This document shows, in pieces, positions 34,833 through 43,582 of a DNA stretch of 64,000 nucleotides. The position numbers were made by a program, and so were the translations under genes. Within the stretch, counting starts at the first letter, position 1. Every line of letters begins with the position of its first letter. The DNA is from Streptomyces phaeolivaceus (GTDB taxonomy: Bacteria > Actinomycetota > Actinomycetes > Streptomycetales > Streptomycetaceae), in contig NZ_CP045096.1 of NCBI RefSeq assembly GCF_009184865.1, forward strand, positions 9,982,001-10,046,000, in the 5' to 3' direction. The notes below the pieces were generated by a model that was not told the origin of the DNA, made no database searches, and saw only the letters and a list, made by a program, of their open reading frames with translations.

Positions 34833-35699
34833 TCAGTGCTCCTTGAGGAAGTCGGTGACCAGACGCTCGAACTCCGCCTGCCGTTCCACCTGCACCCAGT
34901 GGCCGCAGCCGCCGAAGACGTGCAGCTGTACGTCGCGGATCCGCCTGAGCATGAGCTGCGCCCCGTCGAGAGTGATGGTGCGGTCGTCACGGCCCCAGAG
35001 CAAGAGGGTCGGCGCCTCGATCTCATGGACGCGCTGCCAGAGCGGGTCCATGCCGTGCCGCTTGGCGAAGGCCGCGTTGTAGCGGTGGTAGAAGGCGATG
35101 TGGGACTCGTCGAGGGACGCCTCGTAGCGAGCCTGCGCCGTGTCCGCCCAGCGCTTGGGCTCGGCCGTCATCACACCGATGAAGTCCCGCATCTTCCTCA
35201 GGGTCGGCCCCTCGCCGTTGTAGTAGCGGAACATCGCCTTCTGGCCCTCGGTCGGGGTGGGGCCGAAGGGCAGCCAGCCACCGCCGGGCGCCATCAGCAC
35301 CAGCTTCTCGACCCGTCCGGGGGCGGCGAGCGCGGTGGCGAGGGCGGCGGCGCCGCCGAGGCTGTTGCCGAGCAGGTGGAAGCGGTCGACGCCGAGGCCG
35401 TCCAGGGTCTGGAGCAGCGCGTCCACGGTGATCTCGGTGATGCTGCGGGCGTCCAGGTCGGCCTCGGTGGGACGGTAGCTGCCGCCGAAACCGGGCTGGT
35501 CGGGCAGTACGACACGGAAGCGGCGAGTGAGGGCGGGCAGGTTCTGGTGGTAGTTGGCCACGGCGCCCGCGCCCGGACCGCCGCCGTGCAGCATCACCAG
35601 CACCGGCCCCTCACCGGCCTCGGTGACCGCCATGGGCCCGAGCGTGGTCCGCACGGTGTGCTCGACGAGTTTGGGCTCTTCCGCCCGAGCTGTGGTCAC
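34833..35699 (-). CDS. mhpC: Meta-cleavage product hydrolase (MhpC/BphD-type)
   Basis: An alpha/beta hydrolase of 288 residues that splits the C-C bond of the ring-opened product to give 2-hydroxypentadienoate plus succinate or fumarate (for the phenylpropanoid route). Nucleophile Ser113 in GNSLGG, oxyanion HGGGPGAGA, an acidic residue in LLLWGRDDRTI and His in GCGHWVQVE form the catalytic set. GTG start at 35699 behind GGAG. Confidence 0.88.
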   Translation of the reverse strand: MTTARAEEPKLVEHTVRTTLGPMAVTEAGEGPVLVMLHGGGPGAGAVANYHQNLPALTRRFRVVLPDQPGFGGSYRPTEADLDARSITEITVDALLQTLDGLGVDRFHLLGNSLGGAAALATALAAPGRVEKLVLMAPGGGWLPFGPTPTEGQKAMFRYYNGEGPTLRKMRDFIGVMTAEPKRWADTAQARYEASLDESHIAFYHRYNAAFAKRHGMDPLWQRVHEIEAPTLLLWGRDDRTITLDGAQLMLRRIRDVQLHVFGGCGHWVQVERQAEFERLVTDFLKEH

Positions 35700-35712
35700 G
35701 AGAGGTCTCCGG

Positions 35713-36279
35713 TCACAGGAAGGTACTGATGTTCTTGGCGAGCAGGACGTTCTGGTCGAGCAGGATCGTGCGGCGGGCGATCAGGAGCGTTCCCTCCGGG
35801 GTGCGGCGGAGTACGTCGGTACGGCCGCCGGCGTAGACGTCGACCTCCCGCTCCAGCCGGTTGCGGTAGCACAGGAACGCCGACTCGGCGACGTACTCAC
35901 CCGGCTCCTCGCCCGGTCCGACCAGAATGTTGGTGATCAGATGCCGGGTCCGTGACGGCGGGTCCTCGGCCCAGGCCATCCCGGAGTCGAAGCGGCGGAT
36001 CCGCCAGGCCAGACTCGCCTTGGTCTCGTCGAAGATCCCCACCTCGCCCGGTGCGCCGTCGGCCAGACTCTGCTGGCGCCGCAGCCGGTTGGTGCGCACC
36101 GGCGCCCAGTAGCGCAGATCGTCGGCGAGCAGCTCCAGCCAGTCCGCGTACCGGTGCTGGTCGAGCAGCTGTGCCTCGACGGCGTACAGGCGCTGCACCT
36201 CGAAGTGGAGCCGGGTCTCCTCGACGAAGGAGAGGGGCGGGGGGCCCGTCACCGTCGCCTCCGGTGGGTGGGTGTTCAT
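35713..36279 (-). CDS. Aromatic-ring-hydroxylating dioxygenase, beta subunit
   Basis: A 188-residue cystatin-like beta subunit of the HcaF/BphE family. LHFEVQRLYAVEAQLLDQHR near the start and FLCYRNRLEREVDVYAGGRTD later are family segments. It packs with the alpha subunit as a structural hetero-hexamer partner. ATG 36279 follows GCAGGAGG; the longer frame upstream lacks support. The gene lies after the reductase gene rather than next to alpha, an unusual order. Confidence 0.9.
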   Translation of the reverse strand: MNTHPPEATVTGPPPLSFVEETRLHFEVQRLYAVEAQLLDQHRYADWLELLADDLRYWAPVRTNRLRRQQSLADGAPGEVGIFDETKASLAWRIRRFDSGMAWAEDPPSRTRHLITNILVGPGEEPGEYVAESAFLCYRNRLEREVDVYAGGRTDVLRRTPEGTLLIARRTILLDQNVLLAKNISTFL

Positions 36280-36376
36280 GGGTGGGCCTCCTGCGGGCCT
36301 TGCTCGGTGCTGACATTCCAGCGCGGAGGGGGTGGTTCGGGGAGAGCGTGTGCCACGGGACGGCACGGCGGCGCGG

Positions 36377-37597
36377 TCACCGTTTCAGCAGCGCGCGCAG
36401 GTCGGTGCTCTCGTCGGCGAGCCGGGCGGCGTCGACCGGGATGCCCCGGTCGACGATCCTGCGGGCGGACTTGATGTCGCGTCCGCGGTCGATGGCCGCC
36501 GCGGCCACCAGTCGGCCGTCGCGCAGTCCGAAGACGGTGAAGGCACCGCTGTCCGGTTTGCCGCGCACCACGGTCCGCTCGGCGTCCGCCATGGTGCCGA
36601 CGGCCTCCAGACGGCAACCGTGCCGGTCCGACCAGAACCAGGACACGCCGGGCTCCGGGAGCGGCCGGCCGAGAATGCCGTGGGCCGCGGCCTCGCCGCT
36701 GCGCTGGGCGGCTTCCCAGTGCTCGTGCCGCACACGGTGGCCGTTGTGGCGTGCCACGTCGCCGACCGCGAAGACGTTCGGGTGGGAGGTGCGCTGCCCG
36801 GTGCCCACGACGACGCCGTCGTCCACGTGGAGTCCGGCCGCCTCGGCCAGGCCGGTGGCCGGGCGAACCCCGATGCCGGCCACGACCAGGTCGGCCGAGA
36901 CGGACCCGCCCGGCCCGGCGAGGCGCAGCACGACGCCGGAGCCGCCGGGGCGGTGCTCCAGGCGTGACACTCCGCCCGTGATCACGTCGATGCCCTCGGC
37001 GGTGTGCCGGCCGTGCAGAGCGCCCGCGACGGCGTCACCGACCACCCCGGCCAGTGGGATCGCCACCGGGTCCACCAGGGTGACCCGGCAGCCCCGTGCC
37101 ACGGCCACCGCCGCCGTCTCGGCACCGATCAGCCCGGCACCGACGACCGCCACCCGGGTACCGGGCAGCAGCCGTTCCCGCAGCCGCACGGAGTCCTCCC
37201 AGGTGCGCAGCACATGCACGGCGGGATCGTCACCACCGGGCACGGGCAACGCCCGCGGTGTGCCGCCGGTCGCCAGGACGACCCGGTCCGCGTCCACCGC
37301 GGTGCCGTCCGCCAGCTCCAGGCCGCCCTCGTGCGGGCGGACCGCCCGGACCACGGTTCTCTCGCGCAGGGCGACGCGCTGCTCCGTGTACCAGTGCTCG
37401 GGCCGCAGCAGGACGTCCTCGCGCCGGGCCCGGCCCAGCAGTACGTCCTTGCTGAGCGGCGGACGATCGTACGGCAGCCCGGGTTCGGCGGAGTAAAGCG
37501 CCAGTTCGCCGTCGTAGCCCAGGGCGCGCAGGGCGTCGCAGACGGAGACGGCGGCCAGGCCCGCGCCGACGACGGCGATGCGTCGGCAGGAGTTCAT
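36377..37597 (-). CDS. Ferredoxin reductase of the ring-hydroxylating dioxygenase
   Basis: A 406-residue FAD protein of the HcaD/BphA4 family that passes electrons from NADH to the Rieske ferredoxin. FAD motif GAGLAA (11-16), PYDRPPLSKDVL, NAD motif VAVVGAGLIGAE and the second FAD motif NVFAVGDVARH are all present. It overlaps the ferredoxin gene by an ATGA. Confidence 0.92.
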   Translation of the reverse strand: MNSCRRIAVVGAGLAAVSVCDALRALGYDGELALYSAEPGLPYDRPPLSKDVLLGRARREDVLLRPEHWYTEQRVALRERTVVRAVRPHEGGLELADGTAVDADRVVLATGGTPRALPVPGGDDPAVHVLRTWEDSVRLRERLLPGTRVAVVGAGLIGAETAAVAVARGCRVTLVDPVAIPLAGVVGDAVAGALHGRHTAEGIDVITGGVSRLEHRPGGSGVVLRLAGPGGSVSADLVVAGIGVRPATGLAEAAGLHVDDGVVVGTGQRTSHPNVFAVGDVARHNGHRVRHEHWEAAQRSGEAAAHGILGRPLPEPGVSWFWSDRHGCRLEAVGTMADAERTVVRGKPDSGAFTVFGLRDGRLVAAAAIDRGRDIKSARRIVDRGIPVDAARLADESTDLRALLKR

Positions 37598-37947
37598 CCT
37601 GCCGCCCCCTCGTCGGGACCGAGGTGCAGCCAGATCCCGCCGTCACGGACCTCGACACGGTGGGCGCGCACGGCCGTGGTGGCCGGCATGCACTGCGGTT
37701 GCCCCGATTTCAGGCAGAACCGGGCGCTGTGCAGCGGGCACTCGACCTCGCCGTCCTCGATCCAGCCCTCGGACAGGGAGGCCTGGCCGTGGGAGCAGGT
37801 GTCGTCCAGGGCGTAGTAGGCGCCGGCGTCGCGGAAGACGGCGATGGCGTCGCCGTGGCCGGTGATCTCCGCGGGCACCTTCAGCGCCTCGCCGTCATCG
37901 ATGTCGTCGACTTCGGCGACCTGGACGCCGGTGCTCGTCGTGCTCAT
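37594..37947 (-). CDS. Rieske [2Fe-2S] ferredoxin
   Basis: A 117-residue soluble Rieske ferredoxin (HcaC/BphF type) carrying electrons from the reductase to the oxygenase. Cluster ligands Cys51/His53 (CSHG) and Cys70/His73 (CPLHSARF). It overlaps by four bases both with the alpha-subunit gene before it and the reductase gene after it, so the three are translationally coupled. Confidence 0.93.
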   Translation of the reverse strand: MSTTSTGVQVAEVDDIDDGEALKVPAEITGHGDAIAVFRDAGAYYALDDTCSHGQASLSEGWIEDGEVECPLHSARFCLKSGQPQCMPATTAVRAHRVEVRDGGIWLHLGPDEGAAG

Positions 37948-39371
37948 GGGGTGTCCTTCTCGTGGGCCTTCGCCTGGTCCTTCTCGTGCCAGGCCGGCGT
38001 GTTCATGAGGTCGCGCCAGCGTGCGTAGAAACCGCGGGCGGCACCGTCGCTGTAGAGGTGGCCGGTGGTGCCGGGATGGACGCCGTCCTCGGCCTGGAGC
38101 CCCATCCCCATCTGGTAGTTCAGGGCCATCGAGCCGGCCATGAAGCCGTGCGCGGTGGCCTGGCACTCGCTCCAGTTCTCGCCGTCGTCCTGCTCGAAGA
38201 TGCCGGTCGGCCCGAACGTCCGCAGGTTGTACAGCCGTTGGGCGTCCCTCACCTCCTGCGGCATGGACCTGTCGACGATCGTCCAGGCCCAGACCTCCAT
38301 CCGGTCAGGGCCCTTGGGGTGCCAGACGCGGATGGAGCCGTTGACCGGCAGGTAGGAGAAGTTGGGGAAGACGGTGGCGTGACCGGTGGTCATGGGCCCT
38401 TCGACACGGGCGTCACCGAGCCGGTCGCGCAGTGCCTCGTAGTCGTAGTGACCGTGCACGACCCGGTCGTCGAAGCGGCTCTTGGGGTGGGTGGGGAAGC
38501 CGGCGCCGTGACCGAGCGGATCGGTGTACTGCCGTCCGGGCGTCTGCACGATCTCCGCCTTCGGCCCCTTGCCGGAAGGTGACATCACCATCAGCGCGGA
38601 CGCGTGCGAGATGTTGACGTGGTACCAGTCGGAGGCGAACTGCTCGGCCGCCAGCTTCCAGTTGCCCTCCAGCACCCACTTGTGGACCCCGCCGAGGGCC
38701 TCGGTGCCCTCCGGGTCGCGGTCGAGCATCGCGTCCATGTACCAGGTCATCCCGCCCAGCGCCTCGACGAGTGGCGGCGCCTCGGGGTTCCAGGTCGCGA
38801 AGACGAGCCCTTTGTACGTGTCGAGCTGCGCGACCTGGGTCAGACCCCACTCCTGCCGGTCGAAGTGCGCGGGGTAGTCCTCGCCGTTGGGCACGTTGAC
38901 CAGCTCGCCCGCCAGGCCGTACGACCAGCCGTGGTAGCTGCAGGTGAACGCCTTCGTGGCGCCCGCGTCGGCCCGGCAGACCCGCATCCCGCGGTGCCGG
39001 CAGGCGTTGAGGAACGCCCGTAGTCTCCGGTCCCGGCCCATGGAGACGATGACGGGGTCCTCGCCCATGTAGGTGGTGAAGAAGTCACCGGGCTTCTTGA
39101 ACTGGCTCTCGTGCGCCAGGAACAGCCAGCTCGGTGCGAAGACCCGGCGCAGTTCCTGCCGGTAGATCGCCCGGTCGCTGAGGATCGTGCGGTCGACGAG
39201 CCCGTGGTCGAGGTCGAGGTGCGCGCTGATGTCGACGGTCGACTCAAGGGCGCGGGCCAGGCGGCGCGCCTCGCGGCGGGCGGCGGTGGACGTCGTCGCT
39301 GGTCCTCCTTGAGCGGGGTCGCCCCTGCCGGGAGCCGCCGGACCGGCGCCGTCGGTGTCGTGTTGAAGCAT
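37944..39371 (-). CDS. Aromatic-ring-hydroxylating dioxygenase, alpha subunit
   Basis: Catalytic subunit, 475 residues from ATG 39371. Rieske ligands Cys124/His126 and Cys144/His147; mononuclear iron site DWYHVNISH with His251 and His256 and bridging Asp248 (D-x2-H-x4-H). It inserts O2 into an aromatic ring to form a cis-dihydrodiol. With MhpB and MhpC downstream, 3-phenylpropionate/cinnamate is the best substrate guess; biphenyl-like rings remain possible. The start is uncertain: the first 40 residues are not conserved, and an AAGGAGG occurs about 60 bases inside without a standard start codon after it. Confidence 0.9.
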   Translation of the reverse strand: MLQHDTDGAGPAAPGRGDPAQGGPATTSTAARREARRLARALESTVDISAHLDLDHGLVDRTILSDRAIYRQELRRVFAPSWLFLAHESQFKKPGDFFTTYMGEDPVIVSMGRDRRLRAFLNACRHRGMRVCRADAGATKAFTCSYHGWSYGLAGELVNVPNGEDYPAHFDRQEWGLTQVAQLDTYKGLVFATWNPEAPPLVEALGGMTWYMDAMLDRDPEGTEALGGVHKWVLEGNWKLAAEQFASDWYHVNISHASALMVMSPSGKGPKAEIVQTPGRQYTDPLGHGAGFPTHPKSRFDDRVVHGHYDYEALRDRLGDARVEGPMTTGHATVFPNFSYLPVNGSIRVWHPKGPDRMEVWAWTIVDRSMPQEVRDAQRLYNLRTFGPTGIFEQDDGENWSECQATAHGFMAGSMALNYQMGMGLQAEDGVHPGTTGHLYSDGAARGFYARWRDLMNTPAWHEKDQAKAHEKDTP

Positions 39372-39399
39372 GTGGCCAGCACATGCCACCGCCCGGTTG

Positions 39400-39418
39400 C
39401 GGAACAGCCGCTGTTCCG
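39400..39418. promoter_or_regulatory. Palindrome CGGAACAG-CCG-CTGTTCCG, candidate IclR operator
   Basis: A perfect 8-bp-arm palindrome about 29 bases upstream of the alpha-subunit ATG. GGAACA/TGTTCC half-sites are typical of IclR-family operators, and an IclR regulator is encoded at 45207. Confidence 0.6.
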
Positions 39419-39434
39419 TGGTGCGGCACGCCGC

Positions 39435-39451
39435 TGACGTGGGCCACGTCA
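39435..39451. promoter_or_regulatory. Palindrome TGACGTGGGCCACGTCA
   Basis: A perfect 17-base inverted repeat 16 bases beyond the first palindrome. Part of it (CCACGTCAC) recurs near 39711 before the importer operon. It could bind a second regulator such as the XRE-cupin protein. Confidence 0.5.
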
Positions 39452-39843
39452 CGTGCCGGTCCGGGGTGTCCGGTGTGCGCCGCGTCGTGCCGCCGGACGG
39501 CGCGGCGCCCTTTCCACCTCGGGAGCCGCTCCATGCCTGAGACCACCGGTGATGCCGCACCTGCCGTCGCGCTCGTCCTGGATCCGGTTCTCTCCCTCCC
39601 GCGCGGCCCGCGTGGACGTCCGGCACCGGACCCGGAGCGGTTCACGTCGCGTGCCGCAGGGCGGAACGGTGTGTGGTCCCCCTGCTTGTCCGGGATTTCC
39701 ATGTGCCCCACGTCACACGCGGTAGCCATCTCCGGTCAGGCCGGGGAGCCCGCCTCCTCCAGGGAAGTCCACGATGCCACCACCTTCCACACCACGGTCG
39801 CCCGAAGGCCGCTCTCACCGGTCCGGCGGGGGGTGACCCCGGC

Positions 39844-40632
39844 GTGCTCGAAGTCGGCCGACTGGCCGTGCACTACGGCAAGGCGCAGATCGCACTGCAC
39901 GATGTCACCCTCACGGTCCCGGACGGTGCCGCCGTCGCGGTACTGGGAGCCAACGGCGCGGGCAAGTCCACGCTGATGCGTGCCCTGTCAGGAGCGCTCG
40001 GACACCACCGCGGCACCGTCGACGAGGGCACCATCACCTACGACGGCCGGTCGCTGCGCGGGCTGGACGCCGCCGGCATCGTGGCCGCCGGGGTGGTCCA
40101 AGTACCCGAAGGGCGGAGGATCTTCACCACCCTCACGGTGGAGGAGAACCTGAGGGCCGGGGCCGTGCTGGTCCGCGACCGGGTCGCCCGAACCCGCAGA
40201 CGGGACGAGGTGTACGAGCTCTTTCCCGTACTCGCGGAGCGCAGGGAGCAGCGCGCCGGTCTGCTCTCCGGCGGCGAACAGCAGATGCTCGCCATCGGGC
40301 GGGCACTGATGTCCGGTCCCTCCCTGCTCCTGCTGGACGAACCGTCGCTGGGCCTGGCGCCCAGGATCGTGGGGCGCATCGGCGAGATCGTCCGGGAGAT
40401 CAACCGGCAGGGCACCGCAGTGCTCCTGGTCGAGCAGAACGCGGCCATGGCCCTGTCCGTCGCCGACACGGCCTACGTCTTCGAGGTCGGCCGGGTACGT
40501 CTGTCCGGCCCCAGCGCCGAACTGCGGAAATCCGACGAGATCCGGCGGCTCTACCTCGGCGGTGACGCCGGGCCGGAACAGCACGGGCCGACGAAACCCG
40601 GTGAGCGCGCGCCGGCCAGGTGGTCCGCATGA
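39844..40632 (+). CDS. livF: Branched-chain-type ABC importer ATPase, LivF
   Basis: A 262-residue ATPase from GTG 39844. Walker A GANGAGKS (35-42), VPEGRRIFTTLTVEENL, signature LSGGEQQML, Walker B LLLLDEPSLGLAP and the LVEQNA switch histidine-equivalent region identify LivF. It powers uptake with LivG. First gene of a five-gene operon facing away from the dioxygenase operon. Such importers often carry aromatic acids in catabolic loci. Confidence 0.92.
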   Translation: MLEVGRLAVHYGKAQIALHDVTLTVPDGAAVAVLGANGAGKSTLMRALSGALGHHRGTVDEGTITYDGRSLRGLDAAGIVAAGVVQVPEGRRIFTTLTVEENLRAGAVLVRDRVARTRRRDEVYELFPVLAERREQRAGLLSGGEQQMLAIGRALMSGPSLLLLDEPSLGLAPRIVGRIGEIVREINRQGTAVLLVEQNAAMALSVADTAYVFEVGRVRLSGPSAELRKSDEIRRLYLGGDAGPEQHGPTKPGERAPARWSA

Positions 40633-41513
40633 GCGAGGACACGATCCTCCGGGTCGACGGAGTCACGGTCCGCTTCGGCGGGGTCACGGCGCTGGACGCG
40701 GTCTCGTTCGAGGTCGCCAAGGGCAGCGTGCACGCCGTCATCGGCCCCAACGGGGCGGGCAAGTCCTCCTGCTTCAACGTTCTGTCCGGGGTCTACCGCC
40801 CGGTCGCCGGTTCCGTCCGGTACGCGGGACGCGAACTCGTGGGCATGGCTCCGCACCGCATCGCCGCCCTGGGTGTGTCCCGGGCCTTTCAGAACCTGGC
40901 ACTGGCCGGAGACCAGAGTGTCGCCGAGAACCTCATGGTCGCCAGGCACCACCTCACGCGAGCCGGGTTCGTGGCCACCGGGCTGCGGTTGCGCTCCGCC
41001 CGGAACGAGGAGCGACGGCACCGCGAGCGCGTGCGTGAGATCGCCGGGTTCTTCGACCTGGGGGACCGGTGGGACGTACCCGTCGGCCTGCTGTCGTACG
41101 GCGAGCGCAAGCGCGTCGAGCTTGCCAGGGCTCTGGCGGCGGAGCCCGAACTGCTGCTGCTGGACGAACCGGTCGCCGGGATGAACCACCACGAGTCCTG
41201 GGCGATGGCTCGTCAGATCCGCCGCGCACGGGACGAGATCGGCGTCAGCGTGCTCCTCATCGAGCACGACATGCCGATGGTCATGGCCCTGGCCGACAGG
41301 GTCACCGTCCTGGACTTCGGCCGCCGCATCGCGGACGGCACACCTGCCGAGGTCAGCGCCGACCCGGAGGTGATCCGCGCCTATCTGGGAGCCGACGAAC
41401 CGACGTCCGATACCACGGCGGGCGACGACTCGGCGAACGCCGGATCGGGGACCGTCGGCGCGACGACCGACGGAACGGCGACCGATGGAACGACGACTGC
41501 GGAGCACGTATGA
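40629..41513 (+). CDS. livG: Branched-chain-type ABC importer ATPase, LivG
   Basis: A 294-residue ATPase from ATG 40629, overlapping livF by ATGA. Walker A GPNGAGKS (39-46), signature LLSYGERKRVELARAL, Walker B LLLLDEPVAGMN and EHDM. The last 40 residues are a Thr/Ala/Asp-rich tail with repeats of GTTTD type, outside the usual fold. Confidence 0.92.
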   Translation: MSEDTILRVDGVTVRFGGVTALDAVSFEVAKGSVHAVIGPNGAGKSSCFNVLSGVYRPVAGSVRYAGRELVGMAPHRIAALGVSRAFQNLALAGDQSVAENLMVARHHLTRAGFVATGLRLRSARNEERRHRERVREIAGFFDLGDRWDVPVGLLSYGERKRVELARALAAEPELLLLDEPVAGMNHHESWAMARQIRRARDEIGVSVLLIEHDMPMVMALADRVTVLDFGRRIADGTPAEVSADPEVIRAYLGADEPTSDTTAGDDSANAGSGTVGATTDGTATDGTTTAEHV

Positions 41514-42397
41514 CACGCCTACTGGAACTCCTCGCCGTCGGACTGTCGCTGGGCATGCTCTACGCACTCATCGCCATGGGGTTCGTGATCATCTACAAGG
41601 GCACCCGGGTCGTGAACTTCGCCCAGGGTTCGTTGCTGGCGCTCGGCGCGTACGCGGTGGCGCGCATCGCCCCCTCGGCCGGCTTCTGGGCCGCGTCGGT
41701 GGCCGGGATCGTCATCACCGTCGCCGGATCCCTGCTGATCAGGTTTCTGCTCTCACGGGCCCGCGGCCACGACCACATGGCGCTGGCCATCGCCACGATC
41801 GGTGTCGACGTCGTGCTGACCACCGAACTCACCCGGCGTATCGGCCCCGACGTCCTGTCCATGCTCGATCCGTGGGGCGCGGCCACCGTGCGGCTCGGGG
41901 GCGTCACCGTCCCCCAGGCCCGCATCGCCGCCATGGCTGTCGCGGTCGTGACCCTCGGCCTGCTGCTGATGCTGTTCCGGTACACCGGGTGGGGCGTCGC
42001 CATGCGGGCGGCGTCGGCCGATGCCGAGGCCGCGTCCCTCATGGGAATCCGGCTCGGCCGGGTCGCGACGGTCTCCTGGATGATCGGCGGGGCGCTCGCC
42101 GCGGGTGCGGGCGTCTTCATGTCCACGTTCCCGTCCGCCGGCCTGGACAGCCATGCGAGCACGATCGCACTCGCCGCGATACCCGCGATCATCCTCGGCG
42201 GCCTGGACTCCACACACGGCGCGATCGTCGGGGGCATCACCGTCGGCATGGCGAAGTCCCTCACCGCCGGGTACGGCTCGGAGCTCGGCTTCCTCGGCGC
42301 CGGCTTCGGCGATGTCATGCCCTACGTCCTCATGGTGGCGGTGCTCATGTGGCGGCCGTCCGGGCTCTTCGGCACCAGGGAGTTCATCCGTGTCTGA
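41510..42397 (+). CDS. livH: ABC importer permease, LivH
   Basis: A 295-residue permease with about eight membrane helices. GLSLGMLYALIAMGFVIIYK and VVNFAQGSLLALGAY are the family N-terminus; GGLDSTHGAIVGG near the end is the conserved coupling region. It overlaps livG by ATGA. Confidence 0.92.
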   Translation: MTRLLELLAVGLSLGMLYALIAMGFVIIYKGTRVVNFAQGSLLALGAYAVARIAPSAGFWAASVAGIVITVAGSLLIRFLLSRARGHDHMALAIATIGVDVVLTTELTRRIGPDVLSMLDPWGAATVRLGGVTVPQARIAAMAVAVVTLGLLLMLFRYTGWGVAMRAASADAEAASLMGIRLGRVATVSWMIGGALAAGAGVFMSTFPSAGLDSHASTIALAAIPAIILGGLDSTHGAIVGGITVGMAKSLTAGYGSELGFLGAGFGDVMPYVLMVAVLMWRPSGLFGTREFIRV

Positions 42398-43559
42398 CCG
42401 TACGAACCTCGTCAGCCGTGTCCTTCCCGCGGTCGGCCTGATCCTGGCGCTGATGGTGCCCTTCTACCTGAGCGGCTTCTGGCTGCTGCTCGGCGTCATG
42501 GTCATGGCCGCCGCGATCGGTGCCATCGGCCTCAGCCTGCTCGTCGGCACAGCCGGCCAGCTCTCCCTCGCGCACGCCTTCTTCCTGGCCGTGGGCGCCT
42601 ACGCCTATTGCTGGTTCGCCGGAGCACCGGGGCCGGGAGGCGGCGGCATCACCCTCACCGGGCTCGAACTGCCGCCGCTGCTCGCGGCCGTTCTGGCGGT
42701 GGCCACGGCGGGAGTTGCGGGACTGCTGTTCAGCCCGGTCGCCGGCCGGGTCCGCGGACTGTATCTGGGGCTCGCGTCGCTCGCCCTGGTGTTCCTCGGC
42801 CAGCACCTGCTGTTCAACCTGTCCTCGGTGACCGGTGGGTTCAACGGACGCGGCGTGCCCGAACTCTCCGTCCTGGGCTTCGAGCTGACCGGCCGGGACC
42901 CGGAACTGACGCTGCTGGGCGTGCCGTTCGGCGACCGCGAACGCCAGTGGTACGTGGCCCTGGTCTGCGTCGTCGTCGCCTCCGTCTTCGCCCGGCGGGT
43001 GCTCGCGGGCCGTCCGGGCCGTGCCCTGGTCCTCATGCGCGAGAACGAGACCGCCGCCGGCGTCGTCGGCGTACCGGTGAGCCGCTACAAGGCCTCCGCC
43101 TTCGTCCTGTCGTCGATGTACGCGGGTCTGGCGGGTGTGCTGCTGGCCCAGGCGTTCCAACGGGTGGTGCCCGAGTACTTCGGGCTCGTCCTCTCCGTGG
43201 AATACCTGGCCATGATCGTGATCGGCGGGCTCGGCTCCGTGACCGGTGCCGTCCTCGGTGCCGCCTTCGTCACCGGGCTGCCCAGCCTGCTCAGCCACTA
43301 CAGCGGACTGCTCACCTTCCTCGCCGAGCCCGGAACGTCCGGAGTGGACCCGGCGGTGGCCGCCCGTCTCGTCTTCGGCGTCGCGATCGTCGCGGTGATC
43401 CTCCTGGAACCGGGAGGGCTCGTCGCCCTGGGCAGGCGCCTGCGTCTCGCCGTCCGGTATCGGGCGGACGCCGCCGGCCCCGGGGATCCCGGCTCGCCCC
43501 CTGATCCCGTCGGCCACTCCGCACTTCCCCCACAGGACATGACCACCGCCTCTTCCTGA
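42390..43559 (+). CDS. livM: ABC importer permease, LivM
   Basis: A 389-residue permease from GTG 42390, overlapping livH by 8 bases. GTAGQLSLAHAFFLAVGAYA and VIGGLGSVTGAVLGAAFVTG are hallmark segments. About ten membrane helices and a hydrophilic Pro-rich tail. It forms the channel with LivH. Confidence 0.92.
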   Translation: MSDRTNLVSRVLPAVGLILALMVPFYLSGFWLLLGVMVMAAAIGAIGLSLLVGTAGQLSLAHAFFLAVGAYAYCWFAGAPGPGGGGITLTGLELPPLLAAVLAVATAGVAGLLFSPVAGRVRGLYLGLASLALVFLGQHLLFNLSSVTGGFNGRGVPELSVLGFELTGRDPELTLLGVPFGDRERQWYVALVCVVVASVFARRVLAGRPGRALVLMRENETAAGVVGVPVSRYKASAFVLSSMYAGLAGVLLAQAFQRVVPEYFGLVLSVEYLAMIVIGGLGSVTGAVLGAAFVTGLPSLLSHYSGLLTFLAEPGTSGVDPAVAARLVFGVAIVAVILLEPGGLVALGRRLRLAVRYRADAAGPGDPGSPPDPVGHSALPPQDMTTASS

Positions 43560-43582
43560 CCAACCTCCGAAAGGGACTTTGG

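Larger units (their letters stand above)
39372..39843. other. Divergent control region between dioxygenase operon and importer operon
   Basis: 472 bases without a supported gene. It carries two strong palindromes near the dioxygenase side (39400-39418 and 39435-39451) and a related half-site, CCCACGTCA, near 39711 on the importer side. The open frame crossing it on the plus strand (39533 onward) has no recognisable protein features. Confidence 0.6.

Noticed and set aside
39533..39976. Plus-strand ORF in the divergent control region
   Set aside because: It overlaps livF in another frame and has no protein-like features; palindromes show that the region is regulatory.
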